Shown: piece after piece, positions 32,505 to 41,875 of the stretch | Layout: each line of letters begins with the position of its first letter | Position numbering within the stretch: position 1 is the stretch's first letter | Assembly: GCF_900112245.1 (NCBI RefSeq) | Contig: NZ_FOYX01000003.1 | Span: 558,001-622,000, forward strand | Length of the DNA: 64,000 nucleotides | Origin: Maribacter stanieri | Lineage (GTDB): Bacteria; Bacteroidota; Bacteroidia; Flavobacteriales; Flavobacteriaceae | Direction: 5' to 3' | Program-made: the position numbers and the translations under genes | The notes under the pieces: generated by a model | What the model saw: the letters and a program-made list of their open reading frames with translations, nothing else | Databases searched by the model: none | Told to the model about the DNA's origin: nothing

Positions 32505-35500
32505 CTAAAATTTATAATTCAATGATAAGTTGAACATTGTACCTAATTGGCTAAAGTGATAACCATCATACGTCATTTGAGAATAACGTTGGTTGAAAGT
32601 TATTAAGTTAGATTGGTTTTGAGTCTGAGCAGCATCAGCTAAAATAGCATCACCTGCAGCGTTTTTAGACTTAAAGCTCCATTCAGGTAAAACATTCAAT
32701 AAATTATTAATGTTTAACGCTAATGTCAATTTATCTGTTGCACTAAAATTAATACCTAAATCAGTTACAATCTTTGGAGTAAATTCAGTGAATAGATTAT
32801 TGTCTAAACCTTGTTGTTGAAATGTTGTTTTACCGAAATATGTATTATTAAGAGAGAAACCGAATTTGTTAATATCATAGTTAGCTCCTAAAATCCATTT
32901 AGTTTCTGGTCTAGATGTAAAGAACAAAGCTTCTTGAGTTTCGTTTACAACAGATTGACCAGAGTTAGCTACTAATGGTACATCTTTTACAGCTCCATCT
33001 CTTTCATTTTGAATAGTGTAGTTACCAGATAAATTCAAATCTAAATTTCCTTCACCAATTTCTATTCCTTTATACGCAAGAACCACATCAATACCCGAAG
33101 TTTTAGTATCTATTGCATTTGAAAAGAAACTTACATCACTCAAGTTATTGTTAGTTAACAAGATGTCAAGCGGGTTTGTTGCATCACCACTTGGACCTAT
33201 CTCAGAACCTAAAACAATTCTGTCTTTTACTGCTATATTGTAGTAATCAAATGTATAACTGAATTTGTTATCAATTTTACCACCAAAACCAATTGTAAAG
33301 TTGGTTGATGTTTCAGCATCTAATTGTGGAATTCCTAATAATTTAGCTTGTGTAGATACATTATTTATTAAACCACCAACTTGAATACCTTGTCCAGGTA
33401 CAAAGCTATATTGAGCTTTCTGAGTGTAAATCTGGTGTAGGGTAGGAGCTCTAAATCCTGAAGATATAGACCCTCTTAATGTGAATGCATCACTAACTTT
33501 ATAACGTGAACTGAATTTGTAAACAAAAGCATTACCGAAATCAGAATAGTTTTCAGTTCTTACAGTACCACTTAAAAGGAAGGCATCTGTTACATCATAA
33601 TCTAAACTTAAGTATCCACCAATATTGTAACGGTTGAATTTACCTGCATTTTGAGGAGAAGCACCTGCAAATGAATCTGCACCACCACCATCATAAGAAG
33701 CTAACTCACCTTCAATTACTTCAAAAGTTTCAGTTCTGAACTCAGCACCAACACCAATACTTACTTTATCAGAAAGTAATCTTGATATATCAATGTTACC
33801 TACATTGTGAGAAAACTTTGTTCCTCCTGGATCAAATGATTGCTGACTATTTTCTCTGTATAGTTCAGAACCTTCTGTAATTTCACCATCATCAACAACA
33901 CCATTTCCATTTGCATCAACCCAAGTTGAAGGAGAATAAACAACATTTCTGTTGTGCGTATTGTTTACCTTATACGTTTGAGTATTACCACCAGTTGTAA
34001 AACTTGCATCAAGATTCCAATCGTTAATAACGGACTTAAAGCCTATTGTTGCATTATAATCACTCAACTCACCTTCAAATGTTGGTACATAGCCATCATA
34101 TCCACCAGCTGTATTTGGATTGTCTCCTGGGAAAAAGTCAGCTAAATATGGAAAATCATCTACAGTTCTCCAATACGGTGTTCTATAATTAGCAAAACTA
34201 TTTACAGCCTTGTATACATAAGCCGCATTACCATACATAGAAGTATTTTCACTTAAGTCATAACCGAGGTTAACAGAAAATTTAGCTGCTGCTGTTTCTG
34301 GAGAACCATTTATATTTCCAGCATCAGGTCTTCTAGATAAGAACTCTTGTACATCTGCTATAGAAGCACCAAAATCAGCCGCTTCACCTGCAGCATTTAC
34401 CGTACCTGGTCTATTTGCTTGATTTACTTTTGAAAGGTCAATAGTATAATTTATAAAACCTTTGTCCTCACCTATAGATGAACCATTGTTTAAAGCAACA
34501 CCGAACATTTCGCCATCACCTTCAGAAGTGATTCCTGTTCTTACTGTTGCAGAACCTTCGTTAGGAGAATCTTTTAATATAATGTTCATTACACCTGCAA
34601 TTGCATCAGAACCATACTGAGCGGAAGCACCATCGCGTAAGATTTCAACTCTTTTTATCGCATCTGTTGGTATTGCAGATATATCAGCACCTGTTTCACC
34701 ACGTCCTGGAGATGTTTGTGTATATAATAGAGCACTTAAGTTTTTACGCTTACCGTTAATTAATATTAATGTTCTTGAAGGACCCATGTTTCTAATTTCA
34801 TATGGATCTAATAAAGAAGTTGCATCGTTAACCGGAGTTTGTACGGTATTAAAAGATGGTATTCTGTACTGTAAAGCTTTATCAAAAGTAGCTTGACCAG
34901 TTGAACTCAAATCTTTAGCACCAATAACATCAACGGGTAAAGGAGTGTCAGCATTACTTCTTGGAGCGGTACGAGAACCAACAACAATAAATTCATCTAA
35001 CTGCATTCCTTCAGATAGTTGAACATTGATTACGTTCTTACCTAGTGTTGAGATTTCCTGTGTTGCAAAACCAATATAACTAAATACTAATTTTGTGTCA
35101 TCTGTTATGTTTATAGTATAGTTACCATCAAAATCTGAAGTAGTACCATTTGTAGTACCTTTTTCTAAAATGTTAACTCCTGCTAAAGGCATACCAGAAT
35201 CATCTGTTACCTTACCAGAAATGCTATTTTGTACAACTTTGTTTAATGTCGTAGCAGAAATTCCATTAACAGTAGAATTGATTTTTAAAACCTTTGCTCT
35301 TTCAGGCTTTTTATGGTAAACCACATAATATTTGTTACCAAGGTATTCAAAATCAAAACTAGTCTTGCGTTCTAGTTTATTAATGATTTTGTCTAAAACA
35401 GGAAATTTATACTCCTCAGGATTTAGACTTGTTGTTGACACCAACGTTGGATTGTATGTAAAAAACACTTCGTGTTTTGCGCTGATCTCATTTAGAAATT

Positions 35501-35606
35501 CGCTAAGGGTCACGTTTTCCTTGAGTTCATTAGCTGCCGTTGCACTGGTGATGCTTGAAAAAAGCATTACTGCAAGCAGCAATCTCATTAGTTTGTTCGT
35601 TCTCAT
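32505..35606 (-). CDS. TonB-dependent receptor with secretin/STN-like N-terminal domain
   Basis: The 1033-residue outer membrane protein has a signal peptide (about 1-24), an STN-like signalling domain (about 25-100), a carboxypeptidase-like domain (about 128-215), and a plug (about 220-350, with RTLILINGKRKN and ILRDGASAQYGSDAIAG). The barrel ends in LNYKF. The STN-like part normally contacts a FecR protein. The fecR and sigma factor genes lie directly upstream, so the receptor probably controls its own expression when loaded. No SusD partner is present, and the substrate is unknown. It is about 200 residues longer than the receptor at 24291. Confidence 0.92.
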   Translation of the reverse strand: MRTNKLMRLLLAVMLFSSITSATAANELKENVTLSEFLNEISAKHEVFFTYNPTLVSTTSLNPEEYKFPVLDKIINKLERKTSFDFEYLGNKYYVVYHKKPERAKVLKINSTVNGISATTLNKVVQNSISGKVTDDSGMPLAGVNILEKGTTNGTTSDFDGNYTINITDDTKLVFSYIGFATQEISTLGKNVINVQLSEGMQLDEFIVVGSRTAPRSNADTPLPVDVIGAKDLSSTGQATFDKALQYRIPSFNTVQTPVNDATSLLDPYEIRNMGPSRTLILINGKRKNLSALLYTQTSPGRGETGADISAIPTDAIKRVEILRDGASAQYGSDAIAGVMNIILKDSPNEGSATVRTGITSEGDGEMFGVALNNGSSIGEDKGFINYTIDLSKVNQANRPGTVNAAGEAADFGASIADVQEFLSRRPDAGNINGSPETAAAKFSVNLGYDLSENTSMYGNAAYVYKAVNSFANYRTPYWRTVDDFPYLADFFPGDNPNTAGGYDGYVPTFEGELSDYNATIGFKSVINDWNLDASFTTGGNTQTYKVNNTHNRNVVYSPSTWVDANGNGVVDDGEITEGSELYRENSQQSFDPGGTKFSHNVGNIDISRLLSDKVSIGVGAEFRTETFEVIEGELASYDGGGADSFAGASPQNAGKFNRYNIGGYLSLDYDVTDAFLLSGTVRTENYSDFGNAFVYKFSSRYKVSDAFTLRGSISSGFRAPTLHQIYTQKAQYSFVPGQGIQVGGLINNVSTQAKLLGIPQLDAETSTNFTIGFGGKIDNKFSYTFDYYNIAVKDRIVLGSEIGPSGDATNPLDILLTNNNLSDVSFFSNAIDTKTSGIDVVLAYKGIEIGEGNLDLNLSGNYTIQNERDGAVKDVPLVANSGQSVVNETQEALFFTSRPETKWILGANYDINKFGFSLNNTYFGKTTFQQQGLDNNLFTEFTPKIVTDLGINFSATDKLTLALNINNLLNVLPEWSFKSKNAAGDAILADAAQTQNQSNLITFNQRYSQMTYDGYHFSQLGTMFNLSLNYKF

Positions 35607-35621
35607 AAATAAATAGTTTAG

Positions 35622-36635
35622 TTAATAAATAGGGTTTTCTTGTACTCGTAATATATTTCCTTTGTTAATAATTCTAGTTCCTGTAGCCTTTTCTATAGCT
35701 GCAATACATATTTTTAGATTCTGGTTTGGTATACCACCTGAAATAGGAATTTGTTTTAAGGAGTCTGATGAATATTCTACTTCAAGTCCGTATGTTGATT
35801 CTAGATTGAGCATGACATCTTCAAGTGGAATCTCGTTAAAGGCATAGGTGCCACCACGCCAGAGTGCGTAGGGAGTTTTAATATCTACTTTTTTGTGTAC
35901 TAGTTTTTCACTATCATTTGAGAATGACACCATTTCGCCAGGTATCATTTTAGTTACTTCTCCATTTTTGAATTCTAAGTGAATAGAACCTTCATCAAGT
36001 ACTACATTTGTTTTTTGCTTTCTAGTGTTCACGTGAAATTGAGTGCCCAGTACTTCGACTTTTAAATCGTTTGTTACTACCCAAAATTTAGCATTTGTAC
36101 TAGGTATTGGTTTTACCTTAAAATAGGCTTCCCCTTTTAGGTGTAATAATCTTGGATTGTCATTTTCGTAAGAGATTTCAGAATTACCATTAAGAACTAC
36201 TGATGTGCCATCCGGTAATTTTAAATCTATAATTTCCCCAAAATTAGTTTTGTGAATTGTTGTGGATTGATTTGTGAAATATGCAAAGCTTGTATAACTG
36301 ATAAGTACTAGTAATACAGCAGCTGCACTGGTAAAAATTACACTGTTTAATGATCGTGATTTTTTTGTTTTCTTATTTGTAGAGGAATCAATATCTAGTT
36401 TAGGTAAAATTTCTGAAAGTGCATTATTTACTTTATCGCTACTAGGATAATTTTGATTAAAATTAATTCCTGTAACTATCGATTTGGCATTCTCGACAGT
36501 TTCTAAATATTCTGGGTGGCTTTGTATCCAATTATTCCAATACGTAATATCATTTTTGTTTAGACCTTTTGCCCAATTTTTAAATGACGCATCTGTTAAG
36601 AAATACTGTAAATCGAATTTGTGTTTGTTGTCCAT
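35622..36635 (-). CDS. FecR family anti-sigma factor
   Basis: The 337-residue protein has a cytosolic N-terminal part (1-96), one membrane helix (about 97-119), a FecR beta domain (about 130-230, with GEIIDLKLPDGTSVVLNGNS and VLGTQFHVNTR), and a C-terminal DUF4974-type domain (about 260-335, with YAFNEIPLEDVMLNLESTYG). It should hold the sigma factor encoded upstream and release it when the downstream receptor signals. It lies 15 bases before the TonB receptor gene and 57 bases after the sigma factor gene. Confidence 0.93.
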   Translation of the reverse strand: MDNKHKFDLQYFLTDASFKNWAKGLNKNDITYWNNWIQSHPEYLETVENAKSIVTGINFNQNYPSSDKVNNALSEILPKLDIDSSTNKKTKKSRSLNSVIFTSAAAVLLVLISYTSFAYFTNQSTTIHKTNFGEIIDLKLPDGTSVVLNGNSEISYENDNPRLLHLKGEAYFKVKPIPSTNAKFWVVTNDLKVEVLGTQFHVNTRKQKTNVVLDEGSIHLEFKNGEVTKMIPGEMVSFSNDSEKLVHKKVDIKTPYALWRGGTYAFNEIPLEDVMLNLESTYGLEVEYSSDSLKQIPISGGIPNQNLKICIAAIEKATGTRIINKGNILRVQENPIY

Positions 36636-36692
36636 TTAGTAAGGTGTTCCATTTATAAGAGTTTTAATTCTTAAAAATATACCCTACTATTT

Positions 36693-37271
36693 TCAACTTT
36701 TTTTTAAAATATTTTTAATTTGTTGATTTTCAGATGCTTTTCGAAGTTTTGATAATGCTTTTTGTAGTACATTTAAAACACTTTGGTAGTTCATATCCAT
36801 TACTTCTGCAATGTCAGAGCTATTCATTCCACTATAATATTTTAAATAAAGAACTTCTTTTTGTCTTGGAGAAAGGTTGTTAATTAAGTTGGCTAGGGTA
36901 GAGGTACAAAGAAACTGTATCTCCTGATGTATGGAAATCTCTTCAGCAGAAAAAGTAAAGTTTGTTTTAAAAAGTTGCGCTTCAGATATTGGAAGGTTTT
37001 TTTGATTTTTTTGAAGTTGTTTAATTAACCTTCTTTTAAAGGATACAAATAAGTATGCTTTAAGGTTTTTAATTGAATTTTCTTTTTCCCGATCTTCAAA
37101 TAATTGAATAAAAAAGTTTTGAAGGCAATCTTCTGTGATTTCTTGGTTGTTGCTCAACTTTAAACCATATACATGTAATTGTGGGTAGTATTTTTTAAAA
37201 AGTAGACTAAAGCCGTTAGCCTCGCCTTTTTTAAAGAAATACCATATTGTTTCATCTGAATGAAGTTCCAT
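36693..37271 (-). CDS. ECF RNA polymerase sigma factor, FecI-like
   Basis: The roughly 192-residue protein starts at ATG 37271 (MELHSDETIWYFFKKGE); a TTG eight codons earlier is less likely. It has region 2 (ANGFSLLFKKYYPQLHVYGL to NFFIQLFEDRE, read in two pieces) and region 4 (LSPRQKEVLYLKYYSGMNSS, then DMNYQSVLNVLQKALSKLRK). It is the Bacteroidota FecI-like type that pairs with FecR. It heads the sigma-FecR-receptor operon and should direct transcription of the receptor gene. Confidence 0.92.
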   Translation of the reverse strand: MELHSDETIWYFFKKGEANGFSLLFKKYYPQLHVYGLKLSNNQEITEDCLQNFFIQLFEDREKENSIKNLKAYLFVSFKRRLIKQLQKNQKNLPISEAQLFKTNFTFSAEEISIHQEIQFLCTSTLANLINNLSPRQKEVLYLKYYSGMNSSDIAEVMDMNYQSVLNVLQKALSKLRKASENQQIKNILKKS

Positions 37272-37440
37272 AAATTTCACATGTTCTACCGCCAAAGTAA
37301 GAAATAATTCTTAAAATATGTTAAAATTAGATATTTTAACTATCCTACGTCTAAAATATTTGAGTATTATATAAATAAAGTGTATAAAATTTCAAAAAAG
37401 TTATACTGCGATTTTGAGCGTAAAATATTTAAGTAAAAAC

Positions 37441-37448
37441 TATATTTG
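37441..37448 (+). promoter_or_regulatory. -7 promoter box for ychF
   Basis: TATATTTG is a perfect TAnnTTTG match, 22 bases before the ATG at 37471. It rules out an upstream in-frame start near 37414. A TTTG at 37413-37416 is 24 bases away, longer than usual. Confidence 0.6.
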
Positions 37449-37470
37449 CATCCTCGAAATATTCTTAATT

Positions 37471-38565
37471 ATGAAAGCAGGTATTGTAGGATTACCAAAC
37501 GTAGGTAAATCAACACTTTTTAATTGTTTGTCTAATGCGAAAGCACAAAGTGCAAATTTTCCATTTTGTACTATTGAGCCAAATATAGGTGTGGTGAATG
37601 TGCCGGACTCAAGATTAGAGAAATTAGAAGAATTAGTGAATCCAGAAAGGGTTTTGCCAGCAACAGTTGAGATTGTTGATATAGCGGGACTTGTAAAAGG
37701 TGCTAGTAAGGGAGAAGGATTAGGAAATCAGTTTTTAGGAAACATTAGGGAAACGGATGCTATATTACATGTACTTCGTTGTTTTGATAATGACAACATT
37801 GTTCATGTTGATGGTAATGTAAATCCTATTAGAGATAAGGAAACTATAGATATGGAGCTTCAGTTGAAAGATTTGGAGACCGTTGACAAGAAACTAGAGA
37901 AAGTTAAAAGAGCTGCTAGAACGGGTAATAAAGAAGCTCAAAAAGAAGAGGCGGTTTTACTAGCAATTAAAACTGGACTTGAGGCAGGGACATCTGTTAG
38001 GGCAATTAAAATTGATGAGGAATCTAGAATTGAATTCGTTAAGCCTCTTCAATTTATTACAGATAAACCGGTTATGTACGTTTGTAACGTTGATGAAGAT
38101 GGAGCAGTTACTGGTAATGCTTATGTAGAAAAAGTAAAGGAAATGGTTGCAGCTGAAAATGCAGAAGTTATTTTCTTGGCTGTTGGTACTGAAGCTGATA
38201 TTACGGAATTAGAAACGTATGAGGAGCGTCAAATGTTTTTAGAAGATTTAGGTTTGGAAGAGCCTGGTTCCGCTAAATTAATTCGTGGAGCATACAAATT
38301 ATTAGATTTGGAAACTTATTTCACGGCTGGTGTAAAAGAAGTTCGTGCCTGGACTATACCTGTTGGCGCAACTGCACCGCAAGCAGCGGGAGTTATTCAT
38401 ACAGATTTTGAAAAAGGTTTTATTAGAGCTGAAGTTATCGCTTATGATGACTATGTTACTTTTGGTAGTGAGGCAAAAGTAAAAGAAGCCGGTAAAATGA
38501 GAGTAGAAGGTAAGGAGTACATCGTTAAGGATGGAGATGTTATGCATTTCCGTTTTAACGTCTAG
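37471..38565 (+). CDS. ychF: Redox-regulated ATPase YchF (OLA1 family)
   Basis: The 364-residue P-loop NTPase starts [15 protein letters not shown], with the G1 loop at about residues 7-14. Switch/G3 is [21 protein letters not shown]4 is near VCNVDEDG, and a C-terminal TGS-type domain runs from about 280 ([13 protein letters not shown] to the end). YchF binds ribosomes and prefers ATP. The promoter box at 37441 fixes the start. The stop interlocks with that of the convergent cbpM gene through CTAG, with no terminator between. Confidence 0.95.
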   Translation: MKAGIVGLPNVGKSTLFNCLSNAKAQSANFPFCTIEPNIGVVNVPDSRLEKLEELVNPERVLPATVEIVDIAGLVKGASKGEGLGNQFLGNIRETDAILHVLRCFDNDNIVHVDGNVNPIRDKETIDMELQLKDLETVDKKLEKVKRAARTGNKEAQKEEAVLLAIKTGLEAGTSVRAIKIDEESRIEFVKPLQFITDKPVMYVCNVDEDGAVTGNAYVEKVKEMVAAENAEVIFLAVGTEADITELETYEERQMFLEDLGLEEPGSAKLIRGAYKLLDLETYFTAGVKEVRAWTIPVGATAPQAAGVIHTDFEKGFIRAEVIAYDDYVTFGSEAKVKEAGKMRVEGKEYIVKDGDVMHFRFNV

Positions 38566-38855
38566 TGCTCGTAAATAGTCAACCGATCTCGCAACAATTT
38601 TAATTCTTGTTCTAATCGGTTGACTTTCTCTAACATATGGTTTATGGTGTCTATGCCTTCCATATTTATTCCTAGTTCATTGCGTAATCTGTATATACGT
38701 TCTATTTCAACAATATACTGGGGTTCAACATATTTTTTGTCTTCAATTTGCTGTACCTCTATCATTTCAAATTCTAGAAGGTCGTCTATAAATTCAACAG
38801 GCGTTTGTGTCCGTTTGCAATACAGCTCTATTTGTATATAGTTTTCTGAATCCAT
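38562..38855 (-). CDS. cbpM: Chaperone modulator CbpM homologue
   Basis: The 97-residue protein has a MerR-like helical start ([20 protein letters not shown]), then [19 protein letters not shown], and a C-terminal coiled coil ([21 protein letters not shown], read in pieces). These match CbpM, which binds the J domain of CbpA and blocks its co-chaperone activity. It starts one base after the cbpA stop on the same strand, so cbpA and cbpM are co-translated. Its TAG stop interlocks with ychF. Confidence 0.88.
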   Translation of the reverse strand: MDSENYIQIELYCKRTQTPVEFIDDLLEFEMIEVQQIEDKKYVEPQYIVEIERIYRLRNELGINMEGIDTINHMLEKVNRLEQELKLLRDRLTIYEH

Positions 38856-38856
38856 A

Positions 38857-39759
38857 CTATCGTAATTCTGAAAGTTGTTTGAATAATTGTTTCTCTTTAT
38901 CTGAAAGGTTGGTAGGCATTGTTACTTTGTAAGTAATATAAAGATTTCCATGAACACCTTTTTTCTTGTAAACAGGCATTCCCTTTCCTTTTAATTTCAC
39001 TTTAGTGTCGTTCTGGGTTTCGGGTTTTACCTTCAGTTTTACTTTTCCTGTTAAGGTTTCTACTTCTATGGAGCTTCCTAGTATAGCGTCATATAAGGAT
39101 ATGGATTCATTTTTATATAAATCATTTCCTACTCGTTTAAAGTTAGTGTTATTATTAATTTCAAAGGTTAAGTATAAATCGCCTTTTGGTCCTCCATTTG
39201 CTCCATCACCTCCATAACCGCTTATTTTAATGGTTTGTCCATCTTCCACCCCGGCAGGGATGGTTATTCTAATTTTTTTAGAACCAAGATCAAGAGTTTG
39301 TTTTTGATCCTCTAAAATATCACGCAAATTTAATTTTAGAGTTGCATTTAGGTCTTGACCTTTAAATTGAGAAGTTCTTCTGCCTCCGCCACCAAAACCA
39401 CCACCGCCACCGCCGAACATTGATTCGAAGAAATCTGAAAAGTCTTCATTCGTTCCGCTTGACCTGGTGTAACCGCCACGATTTCCTGAAGAAGAGCTAC
39501 GTTGATTTCGTTTGGCTTCCTCATAAGCATCGGCATGTTCCCAATCCTTACCGTACTGGTCATACTTTTTTCTTTTCTCAGGGTCGCTCAATACTTCGTT
39601 AGCTTCATTTATCCGTTGAAATTTTTCTTGCGCAGTTTTATCATTCGGATTTAAATCTGGATGAAGTTTGCGTGCCAATTTTCGGTATGCCTTTTTAATA
39701 TCGGCTTGTGAGGCTTTCTTGTCTATTTCTAGAATTTTGTAATAATCAATAAATTCCAT
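38857..39759 (-). CDS. cbpA: DnaJ-type co-chaperone CbpA
   Basis: The 300-residue protein has a J domain (about 4-70) with HPD at 33-35 in LHPDLNPND, a glycine-rich linker (about 90-125, [13 protein letters not shown]), and the CTD I/II substrate-binding halves (about 130-295). There is no zinc-finger region, so it is the CbpA (class II DnaJ) type rather than DnaJ. It should deliver substrates to DnaK, under control of the CbpM encoded right downstream. No heat-shock promoter element can be read. Confidence 0.93.
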   Translation of the reverse strand: MEFIDYYKILEIDKKASQADIKKAYRKLARKLHPDLNPNDKTAQEKFQRINEANEVLSDPEKRKKYDQYGKDWEHADAYEEAKRNQRSSSSGNRGGYTRSSGTNEDFSDFFESMFGGGGGGFGGGGRRTSQFKGQDLNATLKLNLRDILEDQKQTLDLGSKKIRITIPAGVEDGQTIKISGYGGDGANGGPKGDLYLTFEINNNTNFKRVGNDLYKNESISLYDAILGSSIEVETLTGKVKLKVKPETQNDTKVKLKGKGMPVYKKKGVHGNLYITYKVTMPTNLSDKEKQLFKQLSELR

Positions 39760-39984
39760 AGGTATTCAAAATCTAGTTTAAAGATATAAAAAGGACAAAA
39801 TAATTCCTATGATACATATCATCATTTAAAAGTTCTTTTTGAATATCTCTAATTAAAATTTGAGAATGATTATCAGAGCTATCAACAATAAAACAAAACT
39901 TATTGTTAATTACTTTAACAGATAGGGGTTTTATCTTTTGCCGAGTGGTGCTATCTTTAGCGCAACTTTCATAAACTTTTTAAA

Positions 39985-41850
39985 ATGTCCCAAGACACTA
40001 CTAAATATACCGAAGATAACATACGCTCGCTTGATTGGAAAGAACATATCCGATTAAGGCCCGGTATGTACATTGGTAAATTAGGAGATGGTTCTTCTGC
40101 AGATGATGGTATTTATATACTTTTAAAAGAAGTAATAGATAACTGTATAGATGAGTTTGTAATGGGTGCTGGCAAAACCATAGAAATATCTATTAAGGAT
40201 AAAGTGGTTAAAGTAAGAGATTATGGTCGTGGTATTCCACTTGGTAAAGTAGTAGATGTAGTTTCTAAAATGAATACGGGTGGTAAGTACGATAGTCGTG
40301 CTTTTAAAAAATCTGTTGGTTTAAACGGAGTTGGTACAAAGGCAGTAAATGCATTGTCCAGTTTTTTTGAAGTTCAATCATCACGAGATAACCAGGTTAA
40401 AACGGCTCAATTTAGTTCGGGTAATTTAGAGAACGAGGTTGGTCCTGAAGAATCCTCAAAAAGAAAAGGTACCAAAGTTACATTTATACCTGATGAAGCT
40501 ATTTTTAAAAATTACAAGTTTAGAAATGAGTATGTAGAGCGCATGCTTAAAAACTATGTGTATCTAAATCCTGGATTAACCATTGTTTTTAATGGTGAAA
40601 AGTTTTTCTCTGAAAATGGATTACGTGATCTTCTTGAGGATAATAATAATATGGATGATATGCTTTATCCTATTATCCATCTGAAAGGAGAAGATATCGA
40701 AATTGCTATAACCCATAGTAGAACACAATATAGTGAGGAATATCATTCGTTTGTTAATGGACAACATACAACTCATGGAGGTACACACCAAGCTGCATTT
40801 AGAGAGGCAATCGTAAAAACAATTCGTGATTTTTACGGAAAGAATTATGAAGCTTCCGATATTCGGAAATCTATCATTTCTGCCATCGCCTTAAAAGTGA
40901 TGGAACCTGTATTTGAAAGTCAAACTAAAACAAAATTGGGCTCTACGGACATGGGTGGTAATTTGCCAACTGTTCGTACATATATCAATGATTTTGTTGG
41001 TAAGTATTTAGATAACTATCTGCATAAGAATTCAGACACGGCCGATAAGCTTCAGAGAAAAATTATGATGGCCGAGAAAGAGCGAAAAGAACTTTCTGGT
41101 ATTCGTAAATTGGCAAGGGATAGGGCTAAAAAATCTAACCTTCATAATAAAAAACTTAGAGATTGTAGAGTTCACTTAAGTGATATAAAGCATGATCGTA
41201 GATTAGAAAGTTCTCTTTTTATTACTGAGGGAGATTCAGCTTCTGGTTCAATTACCAAATCTAGAGATGTAAATACACAAGCTGTTTTTAGTTTAAAGGG
41301 TAAGCCTTTAAATTCTTATGGAATGACTAAAAAGATAGTTTATGAGAATGAAGAGTTTAATTTACTGCAAGCTGCATTAAATATAGAAGAGTCAATTGAA
41401 GATTTAAGATATAATAATATCATAATAGCTACCGATGCCGATGTTGATGGTATGCATATAAGGTTGTTGTTGATTACTTTCTTTTTGCAATTTTTTCCAG
41501 AGTTGATTAAAGAAAATCATTTGTACATTTTGCAAACACCTTTGTTTAGGGTGCGAAATAAGAAAGAAACTATTTATTGTTACAGCGATGAAGAGCGACA
41601 AATGGCAATTAATAAATTAACTGGCAAACCAGAGATAACTCGATTTAAAGGTTTGGGTGAAATTTCTCCAGATGAGTTTAGGCACTTTATTGGTGAAGAT
41701 ATACGTCTTGAGCCAATAATGTTAGACAAGGCAATGTCTATTGAAGAATTGTTGAGTTTCTATATGGGAAAAAATACGCCAGATAGACAAAAATTTATAA
41801 TTAACAATCTTAAAGTAGAGGTTGATTTAATTGAAGATAAAGTAATATAA
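39985..41850 (+). CDS. parE: DNA topoisomerase IV subunit B
   Basis: The 621-residue ATPase subunit has an N-terminal GHKL domain ([32 protein letters not shown]) and a TOPRIM domain starting EGDSASGS, with DADVDGMHI. The opening ([20 protein letters not shown]) differs from the GyrB form, supporting ParE. It pairs with ParC, encoded 25 bases downstream, to form topoisomerase IV, which separates linked daughter chromosomes. The only obvious promoter candidate is an imperfect -7-like TATCTTTA at 39952. Confidence 0.94.
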   Translation: MSQDTTKYTEDNIRSLDWKEHIRLRPGMYIGKLGDGSSADDGIYILLKEVIDNCIDEFVMGAGKTIEISIKDKVVKVRDYGRGIPLGKVVDVVSKMNTGGKYDSRAFKKSVGLNGVGTKAVNALSSFFEVQSSRDNQVKTAQFSSGNLENEVGPEESSKRKGTKVTFIPDEAIFKNYKFRNEYVERMLKNYVYLNPGLTIVFNGEKFFSENGLRDLLEDNNNMDDMLYPIIHLKGEDIEIAITHSRTQYSEEYHSFVNGQHTTHGGTHQAAFREAIVKTIRDFYGKNYEASDIRKSIISAIALKVMEPVFESQTKTKLGSTDMGGNLPTVRTYINDFVGKYLDNYLHKNSDTADKLQRKIMMAEKERKELSGIRKLARDRAKKSNLHNKKLRDCRVHLSDIKHDRRLESSLFITEGDSASGSITKSRDVNTQAVFSLKGKPLNSYGMTKKIVYENEEFNLLQAALNIEESIEDLRYNNIIIATDADVDGMHIRLLLITFFLQFFPELIKENHLYILQTPLFRVRNKKETIYCYSDEERQMAINKLTGKPEITRFKGLGEISPDEFRHFIGEDIRLEPIMLDKAMSIEELLSFYMGKNTPDRQKFIINNLKVEVDLIEDKVI

Positions 41851-41875
41851 ACTAAGTAAATACGATTGCTTCTGA

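Noticed and set aside
37414-37470. N-terminal extension of ychF
   Set aside because: The extra 19 codons cover the -7 box at 37441-37448 and precede the universal [14 protein letters not shown] opening.
39348-39563. A 71-codon frame inside cbpA
   Set aside because: Shadow frame produced by the glycine-rich linker; no independent support.
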